Source: Candidatus Avelusimicrobium faecicola (GTDB lineage: Bacteria > Elusimicrobiota > Elusimicrobia > Elusimicrobiales > Elusimicrobiaceae). From it: a stretch of DNA of 62,962 nt. Below, one piece after another: positions 33,869 through 45,271 of the stretch (position 1 is the first letter of the stretch; each line of letters begins with the position of its first letter). The stretch is taken from the NCBI GenBank assembly GCA_900540405.1, contig UQFW01000001.1:1-62962 (forward strand). Direction: 5' to 3'. Below the pieces are notes generated by a model. It did not search any database. It was not told where the DNA came from and saw nothing but the letters and a program-made list of their open reading frames with translations. A program made the position numbers and the translations under genes.

Positions 33869-36478
33869 ATGAAAAGCACAGAAATCAGAGACGGTTATTT
33901 GAACTTTTTTCACTCCAAAGGGTTGCCTATAAAACCCTCCAGCTCGTTAATTCCCCACTCGGACCCGACGCTCCTTTTTACTTCGGCGGGTATGGTGCAG
34001 TTTAAGGCCAATTTTTTAGGGATAGATGACTCCCTCAAAAATGCGGCCTCTTGCCAAAAATGCGTGCGCACCACGGATATTGACAGCGTGGGTTTTACGG
34101 AACGCCACCTGACCTTTTTTGAAATGTTGGGCAATTTTTCCTTTGGGGATTATTTTAAGAAAGAAGCCATTGACTGGGCTTGGGAATATTTAACCAAAAC
34201 GCTCCACATTCCGGCCGATAAACTTTATGTAAGCATTTACAAAGGCGGCATTGCCCCGCGCGACGAAGAAGCCTACAACCAATGGCTGAAATATGTACCC
34301 GCGGAACGCATTTTTGAATTGGGCGAAGCCGATAACTTTTGGACCATGGGCCCCACCGGCCCCTGCGGCCCCTGCACGGAAATTTATTACGATTTTGGCG
34401 ATAAAGGCTGTAAAAATCCGCATTGTGATATTACTTGCGATTGCGGGCGCTTTGTGGAAATTTGGAACATCGTTTTTGAAAGCTACAACCGCCAGGAAGA
34501 CGGCACTTTCAAACCCTTGCCGCATAACAACATTGATACCGGCATGGGGTTAGAACGCCTTTGTATGGTGATGCAAAAGGTAAACAACATTTTTGAAACC
34601 GACCTGTTTACTCCCATCATCAACCAAGCCAAACAGGATTTGCACTTAAAAGGCGAAACGAAAGAGGAAATTTCTTCCCTGCGTATTATTGCGGACCATG
34701 TGCGCAGTTCCAGCTTTTTAATTGCGGAAGGGATTTTGCCCTCTAACGAAGGCCGCGGCTATATTTTGCGCCGCTTAATCCGCCGCGCGGCGCGTTATGC
34801 GCGCTTAATGGGTGCCGATAAGCCGTATTTGTATACGTTGGCCCCCAAAGTGAAAGAAATTTTTAACGGTTTATACCCGGAAATTGATAAAAATATGCCG
34901 CACATCCAAGATGTGCTTAAAATGGAAGAAACCACGTTCTTAAAAACATTAGTGACCGGGGAAGAAAAACTTTCCGCCCTGTTGGCGGACGGTGCGGACA
35001 CCCTGTCCGGCGAGGAAGCCTTCCACTTGCACGAAACGTACGGTTTCCCCTTGGAACTGACGAAAGAAATTGCCTCTGCCAAAGGCGTAAAAGTGGACGA
35101 AGCCGGCTACGAAAAAGCCAAAGCCGCCGCGCAGGCCAAAAGCCGCTCCTATGCCGACGAAATGACCAAAGACAAAGCCTACATGATGCAACATGTGGAA
35201 ACCCACAACCCGGCTACGGTGTTTACCGGCTATGATACGCTGACGGACGACGGCACCGTGCTGATGCTACTGAATGAAAAATTTGAACTGACGGACGAAG
35301 TTTCCGGCACCGGGTACGCCGTATTTGATAAAACCCCGTTCTATGCCGAATCCGGCGGACAGGTGGGCGATAAAGGCGCCGTTTTATCGGACGGAAAAGA
35401 AATTGCCCGCGTGGAAGACGTCCAAAAACCGATTAGCAAAGTGTTCTTGCATAAATTTTCCGGCACGCTTAAAAAAGGCCAAAAAGTGCGCCTGTGTGTG
35501 GACGGTGCCTTGCGCAAACGCTGTATGGCTAACCATAGCGCCATTCACTTGGTAAACGCCGCGTTGCGCCAGGTGTTCGGCACCGGGGTTCACCAGAGCG
35601 GCTCCTTTGTTTCGCCGGAGCGTTTCCGCTTTGACTACACGCTTTCCCGCACGCCGAAAGCGGAAGAATTAAACCGCGCGTGGGAAATTGCCAACCGGGC
35701 GGTGGAAGCGGCCCTGCCGGTAAATTGCCAAGTGCGCCCGCTGGCGGATGCGGAAAAGTTAGGCGCCGTCACTCTGCTGGGGGAAACGTATGCGGACCCG
35801 GCCCGCTTTGTGCTGATGGGCGGCAGTTTTGCGCGTCCGCAAGATAAATACAGTTTGGAACTTTGCGCCGGAACGCACGTTAAAAACACGGCGGACGTAA
35901 TGACGGTACTGGTGCTGAAAGAATCTTCCGTTTCCGCCGGGGTGCGCCGTATTGAAGGCGTGGCCGGTGCGGCGGCGCTAGACTATTTGAAAAACGTAAA
36001 TCTTCAGGCCGAAACCCTGGCCGCCCGCTTAGAAGTACCGTCCAAAGATGTTTTTACCCGCGTAAATGCCATTATGGACGAGCTGAAAGAGGTTAAAAAG
36101 CGCTATATGCAATTCCGCGAGCGCACGTTGGCCGCCGGCGGTGTGGACGAAATGAGCTTTACGCTTAAAAACGGGGTCAACCTGGTGGTGCGCAAGGCGG
36201 ACGGCGCGGAGCCGAAAGAGTTGCGCAATATCGCCGATACGATTGCCCAAAAATACCAAAAAGCCGTGGTGTTGGTCTCTTGCGATAAGGACGGCAAACG
36301 CGCCTTTGTGGTTAAAATGGTGGGCAAGTTTGAACATATTGACGCCGTGACGGTTGCCAAACAAATTGCGGCGGATTTGAACGGCCGCGCCGGCGGACGG
36401 GCAGACTTTGCCCAAGGCGGCGGCGAAGCCAAACGCCCCTGGCAGGAACTGGTGGCCGGCTTAAAAGACACGCTGTAA
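33869..36478 (+). CDS. alaS: Alanyl-tRNA synthetase
   Basis: 869 residues with the full domain set: class II catalytic core (SSLIPHSDPTLLFTSAGMVQF, TGPCGPCTEIYYD), tRNA recognition, the editing domain with HSAIHLV and CAGTHV zinc ligands (about 560-670), a helical linker and the C-terminal C-Ala domain with GG-rich sequence (GGRADFAQGGG). It charges tRNA-Ala and clears Ser/Gly mischarges. The ribosome binding site is weak (AGG, ten bases before the ATG). Confidence 0.97.
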   Translation: MKSTEIRDGYLNFFHSKGLPIKPSSSLIPHSDPTLLFTSAGMVQFKANFLGIDDSLKNAASCQKCVRTTDIDSVGFTERHLTFFEMLGNFSFGDYFKKEAIDWAWEYLTKTLHIPADKLYVSIYKGGIAPRDEEAYNQWLKYVPAERIFELGEADNFWTMGPTGPCGPCTEIYYDFGDKGCKNPHCDITCDCGRFVEIWNIVFESYNRQEDGTFKPLPHNNIDTGMGLERLCMVMQKVNNIFETDLFTPIINQAKQDLHLKGETKEEISSLRIIADHVRSSSFLIAEGILPSNEGRGYILRRLIRRAARYARLMGADKPYLYTLAPKVKEIFNGLYPEIDKNMPHIQDVLKMEETTFLKTLVTGEEKLSALLADGADTLSGEEAFHLHETYGFPLELTKEIASAKGVKVDEAGYEKAKAAAQAKSRSYADEMTKDKAYMMQHVETHNPATVFTGYDTLTDDGTVLMLLNEKFELTDEVSGTGYAVFDKTPFYAESGGQVGDKGAVLSDGKEIARVEDVQKPISKVFLHKFSGTLKKGQKVRLCVDGALRKRCMANHSAIHLVNAALRQVFGTGVHQSGSFVSPERFRFDYTLSRTPKAEELNRAWEIANRAVEAALPVNCQVRPLADAEKLGAVTLLGETYADPARFVLMGGSFARPQDKYSLELCAGTHVKNTADVMTVLVLKESSVSAGVRRIEGVAGAAALDYLKNVNLQAETLAARLEVPSKDVFTRVNAIMDELKEVKKRYMQFRERTLAAGGVDEMSFTLKNGVNLVVRKADGAEPKELRNIADTIAQKYQKAVVLVSCDKDGKRAFVVKMVGKFEHIDAVTVAKQIAADLNGRAGGRADFAQGGGEAKRPWQELVAGLKDTL

Positions 36479-36490
36479 AACGCTATTCAT

Positions 36491-36524
36491 AAATATCCCC
36501 CGCTTGAGGCGGGGGATATTTTTT
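36491..36524 (+). terminator. Terminator of alaS
   Basis: Stem AATATCCCCCGC/GCGGGGGATATT with loop TTGAG, then TTTT. Confidence 0.92.
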
Positions 36525-36549
36525 ATATAAAGGGTGCAAAATGGGGGGG

Positions 36550-36572
36550 GGAAAGCAGTTTGCCTGCTTTCC
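36550..36572. repeat. Inverted repeat downstream of tRNA-Tyr
   Basis: GGAAAGCAG/CTGCTTTCC around TTTGC. It shares AAAGCAGTTTGCC with the hairpin after tRNA-Val (26398-26419). It lies just past the tRNA-Tyr terminator. Confidence 0.55.
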
Positions 36573-36576
36573 TACA

Positions 36577-36611
36577 AAATTAAAACCCCGCTTGCGCGGG
36601 GTCTTAAATTT
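36577..36611 (-). terminator. Terminator of tRNA-Tyr
   Basis: On the minus strand, stem GACCCCGC/GCGGGGTT with a GCAA loop followed by TTAATTTT. Confidence 0.8.
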
Positions 36612-36695
36612 TGGTAGGAATAGGATTCGAACCTATGTAGGGCGTAGCCCGACGGTTTTACAGACCGTTGCTTTTGACCGCTCAGCCATCCTACC
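36612..36695 (-). tRNA. tRNA-Tyr (anticodon GUA)
   Basis: Class II tRNA of 84 bases: acceptor GGUAGGA/UCCUACC, discriminator A, anticodon stem ACGGU/ACCGU around CUGUAAA (anticodon GUA), long variable arm CGGGCUACGCCC, T arm AUAGG-UUCGAAU-CCUAU. CCA is not encoded (AAA follows), unlike the tRNA-Val of this window. The 150 bases between it and mutS hold only A/T-rich promoter-like sequence. Confidence 0.95.
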
Positions 36696-36848
36696 GAACA
36701 AATTATTACTTTACTTAAACAACTAGGTAAATATATTATAGCAAAAAAAATTAAAAGTGTCTGCTTTGGTTTGATATTTTTTCTTCCTAGAGGGGATTAG
36801 CCTATAAATGCGGTTTATCCCCGCGCCGGAAATTGCTAAAATAGGGGT

Positions 36849-39413
36849 ATGCAAAATCCGGCAACTACCCCACTTATGAAGCAATATACCGAGATTAAAC
36901 AAAAAAATCCGGGCGTTATTCTGTTTTTCCGCCTGGGGGATTTTTATGAAATGTTCGGTGATGAAGCGCGCGAAGTAAGCGCTTTACTGGGCCTTACGCT
37001 TACGGCCCGCCACGGCGTGCCTATGTGCGGTATTCCGTATCATGCGGCCAATAACTACATTGTGCGTTTATTAAAAGCCGGTAAAAAAATTGCCATTTGC
37101 GAGCAAGTGGGCACCCCCGGCGCCAATAATACCAAACTGTTTGAACGCAAAGTCATCCGCGTGATTACGCCGGGTACCGTAATGGAAGACACCCTGTTGG
37201 ATGCCAACCAATCTAACTATTTGGTGTTTGTGCTGGTGCATAAACAAGGTTGGGCGCTAGCGTGTGTGGACGTTTCCACCGGCGAATTTTGGGTGACCCA
37301 AAACGACAAAGACCCCGCTTTAATGAACTTGGCCGCGGCCCTGGCCTCCATTAACCCGGCCGAAATTGCGGGGGATGCGGCTTCCTTAAAAGATTTACAG
37401 GCCAAAGTGGTTATTCCCAACGGTTTCGGGCTTACTACGCGCCCCGCGTTTGACGGGGATTATACGTTGCCGGAAAATTGGCCGGCCCTCGGCGCGTGGG
37501 AAGGCAAGCGCGCGGCCCTGGCGTGTGCGTTGCAAATTATGCGCTATGTCAATGTGACGGAGCCCAGTTTTAAGCAAACCTTAATTCCCACCTACCGGGA
37601 GCTGAAAGATAATTTAATTATAGACGAAAACGCCGTCACCGCGCTAGAGCTGGTCAAAAGCCAAGAGGGCACCCGCAAAGGCAGTTTATGGGATTTGTTG
37701 GACCGCACCCAAACTTCCGGCGGCAGCCGCACCTTAAAAGAATGGATTTTACACCCGCTGATGGACGTGGCGGATATTACCCGCCGCCAAAACTGCGTGG
37801 AAGGCTTTGTAAAAGGGCAGGAAGCCTGCGCGGGCTTGCTGTCTATCCTTAAAAATATATCCGACGTAGAGCGCATAGCCACCCGCACGGCCACCGGCAC
37901 GGCTTCCCCGCGGGATTTATCCGGCTTGCGCCGCTCTTTACTGAACGCGGAGCCGCTTAAAAACTGGTTTGAAAAATTCCCGGCCGTGGCCCCGCATTTA
38001 ACGCACCGTTTTGAAACTTTATATACGGATTTGGAAGCCATGTCCCGCCTGTTATACAGCGCCATTAACGAGGACCCGCCCCTGCGCATTTCCGACGGAA
38101 ACATCATTCGCGAGGGCTATAATGCGGAGCTGGACGAACTGCGCTCCCTGCGCCACAACGGCGGCAAAACCATGGAAGAAATTTGCGCCCGCGAACGCGA
38201 AAAAACAGGCATTTCGTCCATGAAAGTCGGCTTTAATTCCGTTTTCGGTTATTATTTTGAAGTGACCAAAATGCACATTTCCAAAGTGCCGTATAATTAT
38301 GTGCGCAAGCAAACCTTAACCAATGCGGAACGCTACATTACTGAAGAATTAAAAGATTTGGAAAATAAAATTTTGAACGCAGAGCAAAAAATCTTGCGTT
38401 TGGAATCGGCTCTGTTTGACGAAGTGCGTAAAACCTTGGCCCTCAAGACGGACGCGCTCAAACAATTTGCCCGCCTGGTGGCGGAGCTGGATGTTTACCT
38501 TTCTTTGGCGCAAAGCGCTATTGCGCACCAATACGTCCGTCCGGTGGTGGATACTTCTTCCCGCCTGTTTTATAAAGGTGGGCGCCACCCTATGGTGGAA
38601 AACCTGTTGCCGCCCGGCAGTTTTGTGCCGAACGATTTGGAGGCGGATTCCACCCAAACCCAAATTATGCTCATTACCGGCCCCAATATGGGCGGTAAGA
38701 GCGTGTTTCTCAAGCAAACCGCCATTTTGGTTATTTTGGCCCAAATGGGGGCGTTTGTGCCGGCGCAGGAAGCCACCGTGGGAATTGTGGACCGGATTAT
38801 GACCCGCATTGGCGCGCATGATGCGCTTTCCCGCGGCAATTCTACCTTTATGGTGGAAATGAACGAAACGGCGCACATTTTGGCTTCCATGACGCCGCGC
38901 AGTTTAATTTTATTGGACGAAGTCGGCCGCGGAACGTCCACTTTTGACGGTATTTCTATTGCGTGGGCCATTGTGGAATATTTATATAAGCCTAGCGGCG
39001 GCCCCAAAGTGCTGTTTGCCACGCATTATTTTGAACTGACCGATTTAGCCAATAAATACCCGGCGGTTCAAAATTACCATGTGCAGGCGCAGGAGTATAA
39101 AGACGAATCCGGCCAAAGCAAACTGGCGTTTTTGTACCGCATATTGCCCGGCGCGGCAGACCAATCGTATGGGATACATGTGGCCGAAATTGCCGGGTTG
39201 CCGGCGGCTTGCACGTTGCGGGCGCGTAAAGTGCTGAAAGATTTGGAAGCCAAAAAAGGCGGCACCAAAATTTCCGTTAAAGAAAAAGATATGGTCAAAG
39301 ATTTGTTTTCTTCCCCCATTGTGGAAGAAATCAAAATGGCGGATACGGACCAACTGACCCCGTTGGCCGCTTTACAGTTAATTTGCGAATGGAAAAAGAG
39401 GATTAATGAGTAA
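36849..39413 (+). CDS. mutS: DNA mismatch recognition protein MutS
   Basis: 854 residues. Mismatch-binding Phe-x-Glu motif in [11 protein letters not shown] near residue 37, connector and lever/clamp domains, ATPase with Walker A GPNMGGKS (about 615-622), NSTFMVEM, Walker [17 protein letters not shown], and a C-terminal helix-turn-helix. It binds mispairs and recruits MutL, the next gene, which it overlaps by eight bases. Confidence 0.98.
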   Translation: MQNPATTPLMKQYTEIKQKNPGVILFFRLGDFYEMFGDEAREVSALLGLTLTARHGVPMCGIPYHAANNYIVRLLKAGKKIAICEQVGTPGANNTKLFERKVIRVITPGTVMEDTLLDANQSNYLVFVLVHKQGWALACVDVSTGEFWVTQNDKDPALMNLAAALASINPAEIAGDAASLKDLQAKVVIPNGFGLTTRPAFDGDYTLPENWPALGAWEGKRAALACALQIMRYVNVTEPSFKQTLIPTYRELKDNLIIDENAVTALELVKSQEGTRKGSLWDLLDRTQTSGGSRTLKEWILHPLMDVADITRRQNCVEGFVKGQEACAGLLSILKNISDVERIATRTATGTASPRDLSGLRRSLLNAEPLKNWFEKFPAVAPHLTHRFETLYTDLEAMSRLLYSAINEDPPLRISDGNIIREGYNAELDELRSLRHNGGKTMEEICAREREKTGISSMKVGFNSVFGYYFEVTKMHISKVPYNYVRKQTLTNAERYITEELKDLENKILNAEQKILRLESALFDEVRKTLALKTDALKQFARLVAELDVYLSLAQSAIAHQYVRPVVDTSSRLFYKGGRHPMVENLLPPGSFVPNDLEADSTQTQIMLITGPNMGGKSVFLKQTAILVILAQMGAFVPAQEATVGIVDRIMTRIGAHDALSRGNSTFMVEMNETAHILASMTPRSLILLDEVGRGTSTFDGISIAWAIVEYLYKPSGGPKVLFATHYFELTDLANKYPAVQNYHVQAQEYKDESGQSKLAFLYRILPGAADQSYGIHVAEIAGLPAACTLRARKVLKDLEAKKGGTKISVKEKDMVKDLFSSPIVEEIKMADTDQLTPLAALQLICEWKKRINE

Positions 39414-41253
39414 AATTACCGTTTTAGACCCGTCCACCGCCAGTAAAATAGCCGCGGGGGAAGTAATAGAGCGCCCCGCCGGGGTGCTTAAAGAGCTGTT
39501 GGAAAACGCCGTAGATGCCGGCGCCACCGCCATTAATATAGATATTGAGGGCGCGGGCAAAGAACTCATCCGCATTAACGATAACGGCTGCGGTATGGAC
39601 GAACAGGATTTGGAATTAAGCGTCCGCCGCCATGCCACCAGTAAAATCTGCTCGTTTGAAGATTTAGCCCATTTGCATACGTTCGGTTTCCGCGGGGAGG
39701 CGTTGTTTTCCGTGGCGGCGGTGTCGCGCATGAGCATTAGCAGTTGCACCGCGGGCGGGCAAGGGCACCGCTTGGAACTTTCCGGCGGAGAAATTATTTG
39801 CCGCGCCCCGGCCCCGGCTATGCCCGGGACCACGGTGGAAATACGCGATTTGTTTTTTAACACGCCCGCGCGGCGCAAATTCTTAAAAAGTGATTCGTAC
39901 GAGCGCGCCTGCCTGTTAAAAGTAGCGGAAGAAAGCGCCCTGGCCAACTGCCGGGTGGGCTACCGGGTGCGTATCGGCGGGCGGGAAATATATAATTTGC
40001 CGGCCCAAACCGGCCCGCAGGAAGCGGCCGTCCGCGCCCGCGCGCGGGAAATTTTAGGCGGCCCGGTGACGGAAAGCCTAGTTTATAAAAAATTTGATGA
40101 TTGCGGCTTGCAGTTGTTTTTAACCCCGCCGGATAAATTGGTGGCGGTGCGGGATTTCCAAATGATATTTATTAACCGCCGCCCGATAGAATCCAAAACC
40201 ATTCAGCAGGCTATTTACAAGGCGTTGCAAAACGTCCGCCCCAAAGACCGCCACCCGGCGTTTTTGGTGTACCTGACGTTGGAGCCGGGGGAATTTGATG
40301 TAAACATTCATCCGCAAAAGCGGGAAGTGCGTTTTGTGGACGAAAATAAAATTTTCAGGCTGATTCTAAACAGCGCCGGGGAAACGGCCTTCGGTAATGC
40401 CCGCCCGGTAGCGGCGGCCCCGGTCATTCCGGCGGTGGATTTATCGCTATCCGCCCGCCCGGCCGCCCAACAGCTTTTTCAGCCCAAATTGGCCCCGGCC
40501 GCCCCGCCCGTTGCGCCGCAACCCCCGCAAGAGCCGCAGGCAACCCATGTGCAGGATATTTTCAAACCTGCCGGAACGCCGCGTTTTATGGTGCGGGAAA
40601 CCGAAGACCCCGTGGCCTATGAAGCCCGCCGCCCGGAGCCGGAGCCGCTCCCTGCGCCCGCAGGCCCGGCCTGGTATGTGGGGCCGTATCATTATTTGGG
40701 TCAGCTCCAGCGCAGTTATTTACTGTTTGAAAACCCGGAAGGCTTGGTGCTGATAGACCAACACGCCGCACAAGAGCGCGTTTTGTTTGAAAAATATATG
40801 GACGCTTTTGAAAAACGCGATATAAAAGTGCAGGAGTTAATGTTTCCGATTCAGGTGGACTTAACCCCCAGTAATGCCGAAAGCCTGATGAGTTGGGCCC
40901 CCTGGCTCAAAACGGCCGGGTTTGAGCTTACCCGCTTTTCCCCGCGCACGGTACAGGTTAAAACCATGCCTTATGTGGTGCGGTTTAAGGAAGACGACAT
41001 GAAGCGGTTTGTGGAATCGTTAGCCGCCGTGGTGGGGGACCCGGCCAAATCTACCGAAACCCTCAAACGCAAAATGGTGGCTATGCTGGCCTGCAAAAAA
41101 GCGGTCAAGGCGCATGATTCTATGACGGCGGCCGAGGCCGAAGCCCTGCTTGAAAATATGAAAAACTGCAAAGACGGTATGCACTGCCCGCACGGGCGCG
41201 CGTGTGTAGCCCAACTGCACATCCGCGAGATTGGCAAGCTGTTCGGCCGTTAA
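39406..41253 (+). CDS. mutL: DNA mismatch repair protein MutL, endonuclease type
   Basis: 615 residues. GHKL ATPase motifs at the N-terminus ([27 protein letters not shown]), a Pro/Ala-rich linker (about 350-415), and a C-terminal dimerisation/nuclease domain with [12 protein letters not shown] (the DQHA-x2-E-x4-E metal site), [10 protein letters not shown] and the CPHGRA zinc motif. The strand-nicking activity is therefore encoded in MutL, as expected where no MutH/Dam exists. Confidence 0.97.
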   Translation: MSKITVLDPSTASKIAAGEVIERPAGVLKELLENAVDAGATAINIDIEGAGKELIRINDNGCGMDEQDLELSVRRHATSKICSFEDLAHLHTFGFRGEALFSVAAVSRMSISSCTAGGQGHRLELSGGEIICRAPAPAMPGTTVEIRDLFFNTPARRKFLKSDSYERACLLKVAEESALANCRVGYRVRIGGREIYNLPAQTGPQEAAVRARAREILGGPVTESLVYKKFDDCGLQLFLTPPDKLVAVRDFQMIFINRRPIESKTIQQAIYKALQNVRPKDRHPAFLVYLTLEPGEFDVNIHPQKREVRFVDENKIFRLILNSAGETAFGNARPVAAAPVIPAVDLSLSARPAAQQLFQPKLAPAAPPVAPQPPQEPQATHVQDIFKPAGTPRFMVRETEDPVAYEARRPEPEPLPAPAGPAWYVGPYHYLGQLQRSYLLFENPEGLVLIDQHAAQERVLFEKYMDAFEKRDIKVQELMFPIQVDLTPSNAESLMSWAPWLKTAGFELTRFSPRTVQVKTMPYVVRFKEDDMKRFVESLAAVVGDPAKSTETLKRKMVAMLACKKAVKAHDSMTAAEAEALLENMKNCKDGMHCPHGRACVAQLHIREIGKLFGR

Positions 41254-41266
41254 AGCCTGTTTTACC

Positions 41267-41292
41267 GCCCCGGAGCCGCCCGGGGCTTTTTT
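41267..41292 (+). terminator. Terminator of mutS-mutL
   Basis: Stem GCCCCGG/CCGGGGC followed by TTTTTT, 14 bases after the mutL stop. Confidence 0.88.
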
Positions 41293-41360
41293 AGGCGGTG
41301 CCACTTTATTTTCTGCCTAAAAAAAGGTATCCTTTTATATATATTCCTATTGGAGGGACT

Positions 41361-41894
41361 ATGTCTGATATTCCGGTTTTGGAACGTGTTTTATTTTCGC
41401 AGGAACAATTAACTAAAAGAGCAGAAGAATTGGGCCGCCAAATCTCGGCCGATTACCGCGGCAAACAACCGTTGTTTGTGGGCATTTTGCGCGGATGTAT
41501 TCTGTTTTATGCCGATTTAATGAAAAATATTAGCGTAGATTGCAATATGGATTTTATGTGCCTGTCTTCTTATGCGGGCGGCACCGCCACCACCGGCCAG
41601 GTGCGCACCATGTTGGATTTGCGCGAAAGCATTAAAGGCCGCCATGTGGTCATTGTGGAAGATATTGTAGATACGGGCCTGACGTTGGATTATTTGTTGG
41701 GCAACTTGAAAAACCGCGGCGCGGCCAGTATAGAAATTTGCTGCTTACTGGATAAGCCTTGCAACCGCAGAGCGGAAGTACACCCCAAATATGTGGGTTT
41801 CACCGTTGGTGATGAATTTGTTATCGGCTATGGGCTAGATTATAACGAACTGTACCGCAACTTGCCGTATATCGGAGTATTTAAGAAACAATGA
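41361..41894 (+). CDS. hpt: Hypoxanthine phosphoribosyltransferase
   Basis: 177 residues. PRPP-binding VVIVEDIVDTGLTLDYL (about 96-112) and the metal/PP loop GILRGC. It salvages hypoxanthine and guanine to IMP/GMP. ATG 41361 is chosen because TTGGAGG precedes it; a longer open frame upstream has no site. It overlaps ftsH by four bases, the common hpt-ftsH pairing. Confidence 0.94.
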   Translation: MSDIPVLERVLFSQEQLTKRAEELGRQISADYRGKQPLFVGILRGCILFYADLMKNISVDCNMDFMCLSSYAGGTATTGQVRTMLDLRESIKGRHVVIVEDIVDTGLTLDYLLGNLKNRGAASIEICCLLDKPCNRRAEVHPKYVGFTVGDEFVIGYGLDYNELYRNLPYIGVFKKQ

Positions 41895-43840
41895 AGAACA
41901 AAAACGTGAGCAACCGCAGGATAGTGTCCGTCGGCCAAATTTTGGTATGGGTAGTTATTTTTGCCGCGGCGGTTTTCTTTTTTAATAACCCGGGTTCCAA
42001 ACCGGCTGTGTTGGATTATTCCGACTTTAAGCAAAAAGTGTCCGTGGGCGAAGTGTCCGATTTGACCGTCGCCCCCGGCGTGATTAGCGGGTTATATAAA
42101 AACGAAAAAGGCGAATTTGCCAAATTCAAAACCGTACGCATGGAAGACCCTAAACTGGTGGAAGAACTTGCCGCTGGGAAAATAAAATTTAAGGCGGAGC
42201 AGGACAACAGTTGGATAGGGAACATCCTGTTTAATCTCATGTGGATTGTGTTGCTCATCGGTTTTTGGTGGTTTGTGTTTATCCGCCCGCAACGCAGCGA
42301 CGGCAAAAGCGCCATGAACTTTGCGCGCAGTAAAGCCAAAATGCAGGACCCGTCCAAGCAAACCGTCACGTTTAAGGATGTGGCCGGGTGCGAAGAAGCC
42401 AAAGAAGAATTGGAAGACGTTATCAAATTCTTAAAAAACCCTAAAAAATTCCAAAAATTAGGCGGCAAACTGCCCAAAGGCGTGCTTTTATACGGCGCGC
42501 CGGGTACGGGCAAAACCCTGTTGGCTAAAGCCGTGGCGGGGGAAGCGGGCGTGGCGTTCTTTTCCGCCTCTGCCTCCGAATTTGTGGAAATGTTTGTCGG
42601 CGTCGGCGCGGCGCGCGTGCGTGATTTGTTTGACCAAGCCAAAAAGAACTCCCCGGCTATTATTTTTATTGACGAATTGGATGCCGTGGGCCGCCGCCGC
42701 TTTGCCGGTATTGGCGGGGGGCACGACGAACGCGAACAAACCCTCAACCAACTGTTAATTGAACTGGACGGTTTTGAAAGCAAACAAGGCATTATTTTAA
42801 TGGCCTCCACCAACCGCCCGGACGTGTTGGACCCGGCGTTAATCCGCCCCGGTCGTTTTGACCGCCATATTTCCGTACCGGCGCCGGACTTAAAAGGGCG
42901 CGAAGAAATTTTGGCCGTTCACGCTAAAAAAGTAAAATTAGCGCCGGAAGTGGATTTGAAAACGGTAGCCAAAGGCACCCCCGGTTTTGTAGGGGCCGAT
43001 TTGGCTAACGTCATTAACGAGGCCGCCATTTTGGCCGCCCGCGCCGATAAAGAGGCCGTAAGCACGGCCGATTTGGACGAAGCCGTGGAGCGCGTAATTG
43101 CGGGCCCGCAAAAAAAGAGCCGCATTATCTCCCCAAAAGAACAGCACATTATTGCCGCGCACGAATGCGGGCATACCATTGTGGCGCGCTTAACCAATCA
43201 TTCCGACCCGGTGCATAAAGTGACCATTATTCCCCGCGGGCAAGCGTTGGGCTACACGTTGCAACTGCCGTTGGAAGATAAATTTTTAACCAGCAAATCC
43301 GAAATTTTGGATAAGATTTGCATTTTACTGGCCGGCCGCGCCGCGGAACAAATTGTATTTGGGGAAATTACCTCCGGCGCCAGTGACGACCTGAACAAAG
43401 CCACCGCCTATGCGCGCAAAATGGTGGTGGAACTGGGCATGAGTGACAAAATCGGCCCGATTGCCTTGCCGAACGGAGATGACAGCGAAGTCTTCCTGGG
43501 GCGTGATTTATCCCGCCATAAAACGTATTCCGAGGAATTGGCGCGCAACATTGATGCGGAAATTGTGGATTTAATGAAATCTTCTTACGAACGGGCGCAG
43601 GAAATTATTTTAACCAACCGCGCCGCGTTTGATGTGTTGGTAAAAACCCTGCTTGAAAAAGAAGTGGTGGAAGCCAACGAAATTGATGCTATTTTGGGCT
43701 TGAAACCCGCCGCGCAGGAAACTCCCGCCCCCAAGGGCGCGGATAGCGCGCCCAAGCCCGCGCAAGAAGCCGCGCAAGAACAACAACCGAAGGCGCCGAA
43801 AGCCGAACGGCCGGAGGCTAAACAGGCGGAATTGTTCTAG
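41891..43840 (+). CDS. ftsH: ATP-dependent zinc metalloprotease FtsH
   Basis: 649 residues. TM1 about 14-32, TM2 about 112-134, AAA+ domain with Walker A GAPGTGKT (about 200-207), Walker [10 protein letters not shown], second region of homology RPGRFDR, zinc site HECGH and the third ligand region [11 protein letters not shown]. It degrades membrane and regulatory proteins as a hexamer. The C-terminus is an Ala/Pro/Glu/Lys-rich tail of about 45 residues after the protease domain, probably disordered. Confidence 0.97.
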   Translation: MKNKNVSNRRIVSVGQILVWVVIFAAAVFFFNNPGSKPAVLDYSDFKQKVSVGEVSDLTVAPGVISGLYKNEKGEFAKFKTVRMEDPKLVEELAAGKIKFKAEQDNSWIGNILFNLMWIVLLIGFWWFVFIRPQRSDGKSAMNFARSKAKMQDPSKQTVTFKDVAGCEEAKEELEDVIKFLKNPKKFQKLGGKLPKGVLLYGAPGTGKTLLAKAVAGEAGVAFFSASASEFVEMFVGVGAARVRDLFDQAKKNSPAIIFIDELDAVGRRRFAGIGGGHDEREQTLNQLLIELDGFESKQGIILMASTNRPDVLDPALIRPGRFDRHISVPAPDLKGREEILAVHAKKVKLAPEVDLKTVAKGTPGFVGADLANVINEAAILAARADKEAVSTADLDEAVERVIAGPQKKSRIISPKEQHIIAAHECGHTIVARLTNHSDPVHKVTIIPRGQALGYTLQLPLEDKFLTSKSEILDKICILLAGRAAEQIVFGEITSGASDDLNKATAYARKMVVELGMSDKIGPIALPNGDDSEVFLGRDLSRHKTYSEELARNIDAEIVDLMKSSYERAQEIILTNRAAFDVLVKTLLEKEVVEANEIDAILGLKPAAQETPAPKGADSAPKPAQEAAQEQQPKAPKAERPEAKQAELF

Positions 43841-43918
43841 CAACAGCAACCTGCGCAAGCGGGGCAAGTACGCAGCGGACGCCGTTGTTTTCGCCTCCGC
43901 GCGAAGGACTTATATTCT

Positions 43919-45271
43919 ATGGGAAAATACTTCGGAACAGACGGAATACGCGCCGTTGCGGGCACGTTTCCGTTGACGGACGAGTTTATTGAAAAATTGG
44001 GCTGGTGCGCTTTGGACGAGCTTAAAAAAAGCGCGCAAGCCCGCGGACTTAAAAACCAAGTAATTATCGCGCAGGATTCGCGCGCTTCCGGCCCGGCCAT
44101 TTTGGCGGCCCTGCAAAAAGGGATTCGCGCCGCGGGCGTAAACGTGGTTAGTATCGGGGTGGCTCCCACTCCGGCCGTAGCCAACATTGTGCGCCAAACG
44201 GGCAGTTTGTGCGGTATTGTTATTTCCGCCAGCCATAACCCGGCGGAATTTAACGGCATTAAATTCTTTACCAATCACGGCTCCAAACTGCCGGAAACGA
44301 TGGAAGCCGCCATTGAAACCCGCATAGACGGCTGCTCTGCCGTGCCTGCCCCCCGGGCGGACTATTGCGAAGATTTATCGTTGGTGGAACTCTATAAAAA
44401 TTTCTTAAAATCCACGGTGGATGCCGCACTCCTCAAAGGCACCAAAATTGTGCTGGACTGCGCCAACGGGGCCAGCTCCCAAATTGCGGTAGATGTTTTC
44501 AGCGCGCTGGGGATGGAATTGACCGTCACCGGGGCCAAGCCGGACGGCACCAACATCAACCGGGGCGTGGGGGCCTTGCACACCCAATTTATGCAGGATT
44601 TAACCAAGCGCGAGGGCGCATTTGCCGGGTTCAGCTTTGACGGCGATGCCGACCGCGTGATTGCCTCCGACGAACAAGGCCGCCAATTAGACGGCGATAA
44701 CATTATTGCCTCTTCCGCCTTGTGCCTCAAACAAGAAGGCCGCCTGCACGCCAATAAAGCCGTACTAACCATTATGGCCAATTTGGGCTGTATTAATTAC
44801 CTCAAAGAACACGGCGTGGACGTGGTGCTGACCAAGGTGGGGGACAAATATGTGTCCGAAGCCATGGAAAAAGAGGACTTGTCTATCGGCGGGGAAACTT
44901 CCGGCCATATTATTTTTAGGGAGTTTTCCAACACCGGGGATGGGTTGCTGTCCGCCTTGCAATTTTTACAATGTGTTAAAAAATCGGGCAAACCGATGAG
45001 CTGGTTTTTGGACCAATGGAAAAAATATCCCAGCCTGTTGCGTGCCGTGCAGGTTAGCAGTAAGCCGGCATTGGAAACGCTGGACGGCTTTTTGCCCGGC
45101 GTGGCCGAGTTGGAAAAACAAATGAACGGCCGCGGCCGCGTGATTGTGCGTTATAGCGGTACGGAGCCGAAATTCCGCATTTTGGTAGAGGGGGAAGATT
45201 CCGCGTTAGTCAGCCATATTGCCGGCGAAGTGGAAAAACTCTACCGCGCTAAAACGGAGGTATTGGCATGA
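43919..45271 (+). CDS. glmM: Phosphoglucosamine mutase
   Basis: 450 residues. FGTDGIRA near the N-terminus, phosphoserine loop ISASHNPAEFNGIKFF with Ser101 the active serine, metal loop DGDADR (about 241-246) and sugar-binding GGETSGHI; C-terminal RYSGTEPKFRI. It converts glucosamine-6-phosphate to glucosamine-1-phosphate for peptidoglycan and LPS. The ATG of pdxJ overlaps its stop (ATGA). Confidence 0.97.
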   Translation: MGKYFGTDGIRAVAGTFPLTDEFIEKLGWCALDELKKSAQARGLKNQVIIAQDSRASGPAILAALQKGIRAAGVNVVSIGVAPTPAVANIVRQTGSLCGIVISASHNPAEFNGIKFFTNHGSKLPETMEAAIETRIDGCSAVPAPRADYCEDLSLVELYKNFLKSTVDAALLKGTKIVLDCANGASSQIAVDVFSALGMELTVTGAKPDGTNINRGVGALHTQFMQDLTKREGAFAGFSFDGDADRVIASDEQGRQLDGDNIIASSALCLKQEGRLHANKAVLTIMANLGCINYLKEHGVDVVLTKVGDKYVSEAMEKEDLSIGGETSGHIIFREFSNTGDGLLSALQFLQCVKKSGKPMSWFLDQWKKYPSLLRAVQVSSKPALETLDGFLPGVAELEKQMNGRGRVIVRYSGTEPKFRILVEGEDSALVSHIAGEVEKLYRAKTEVLA

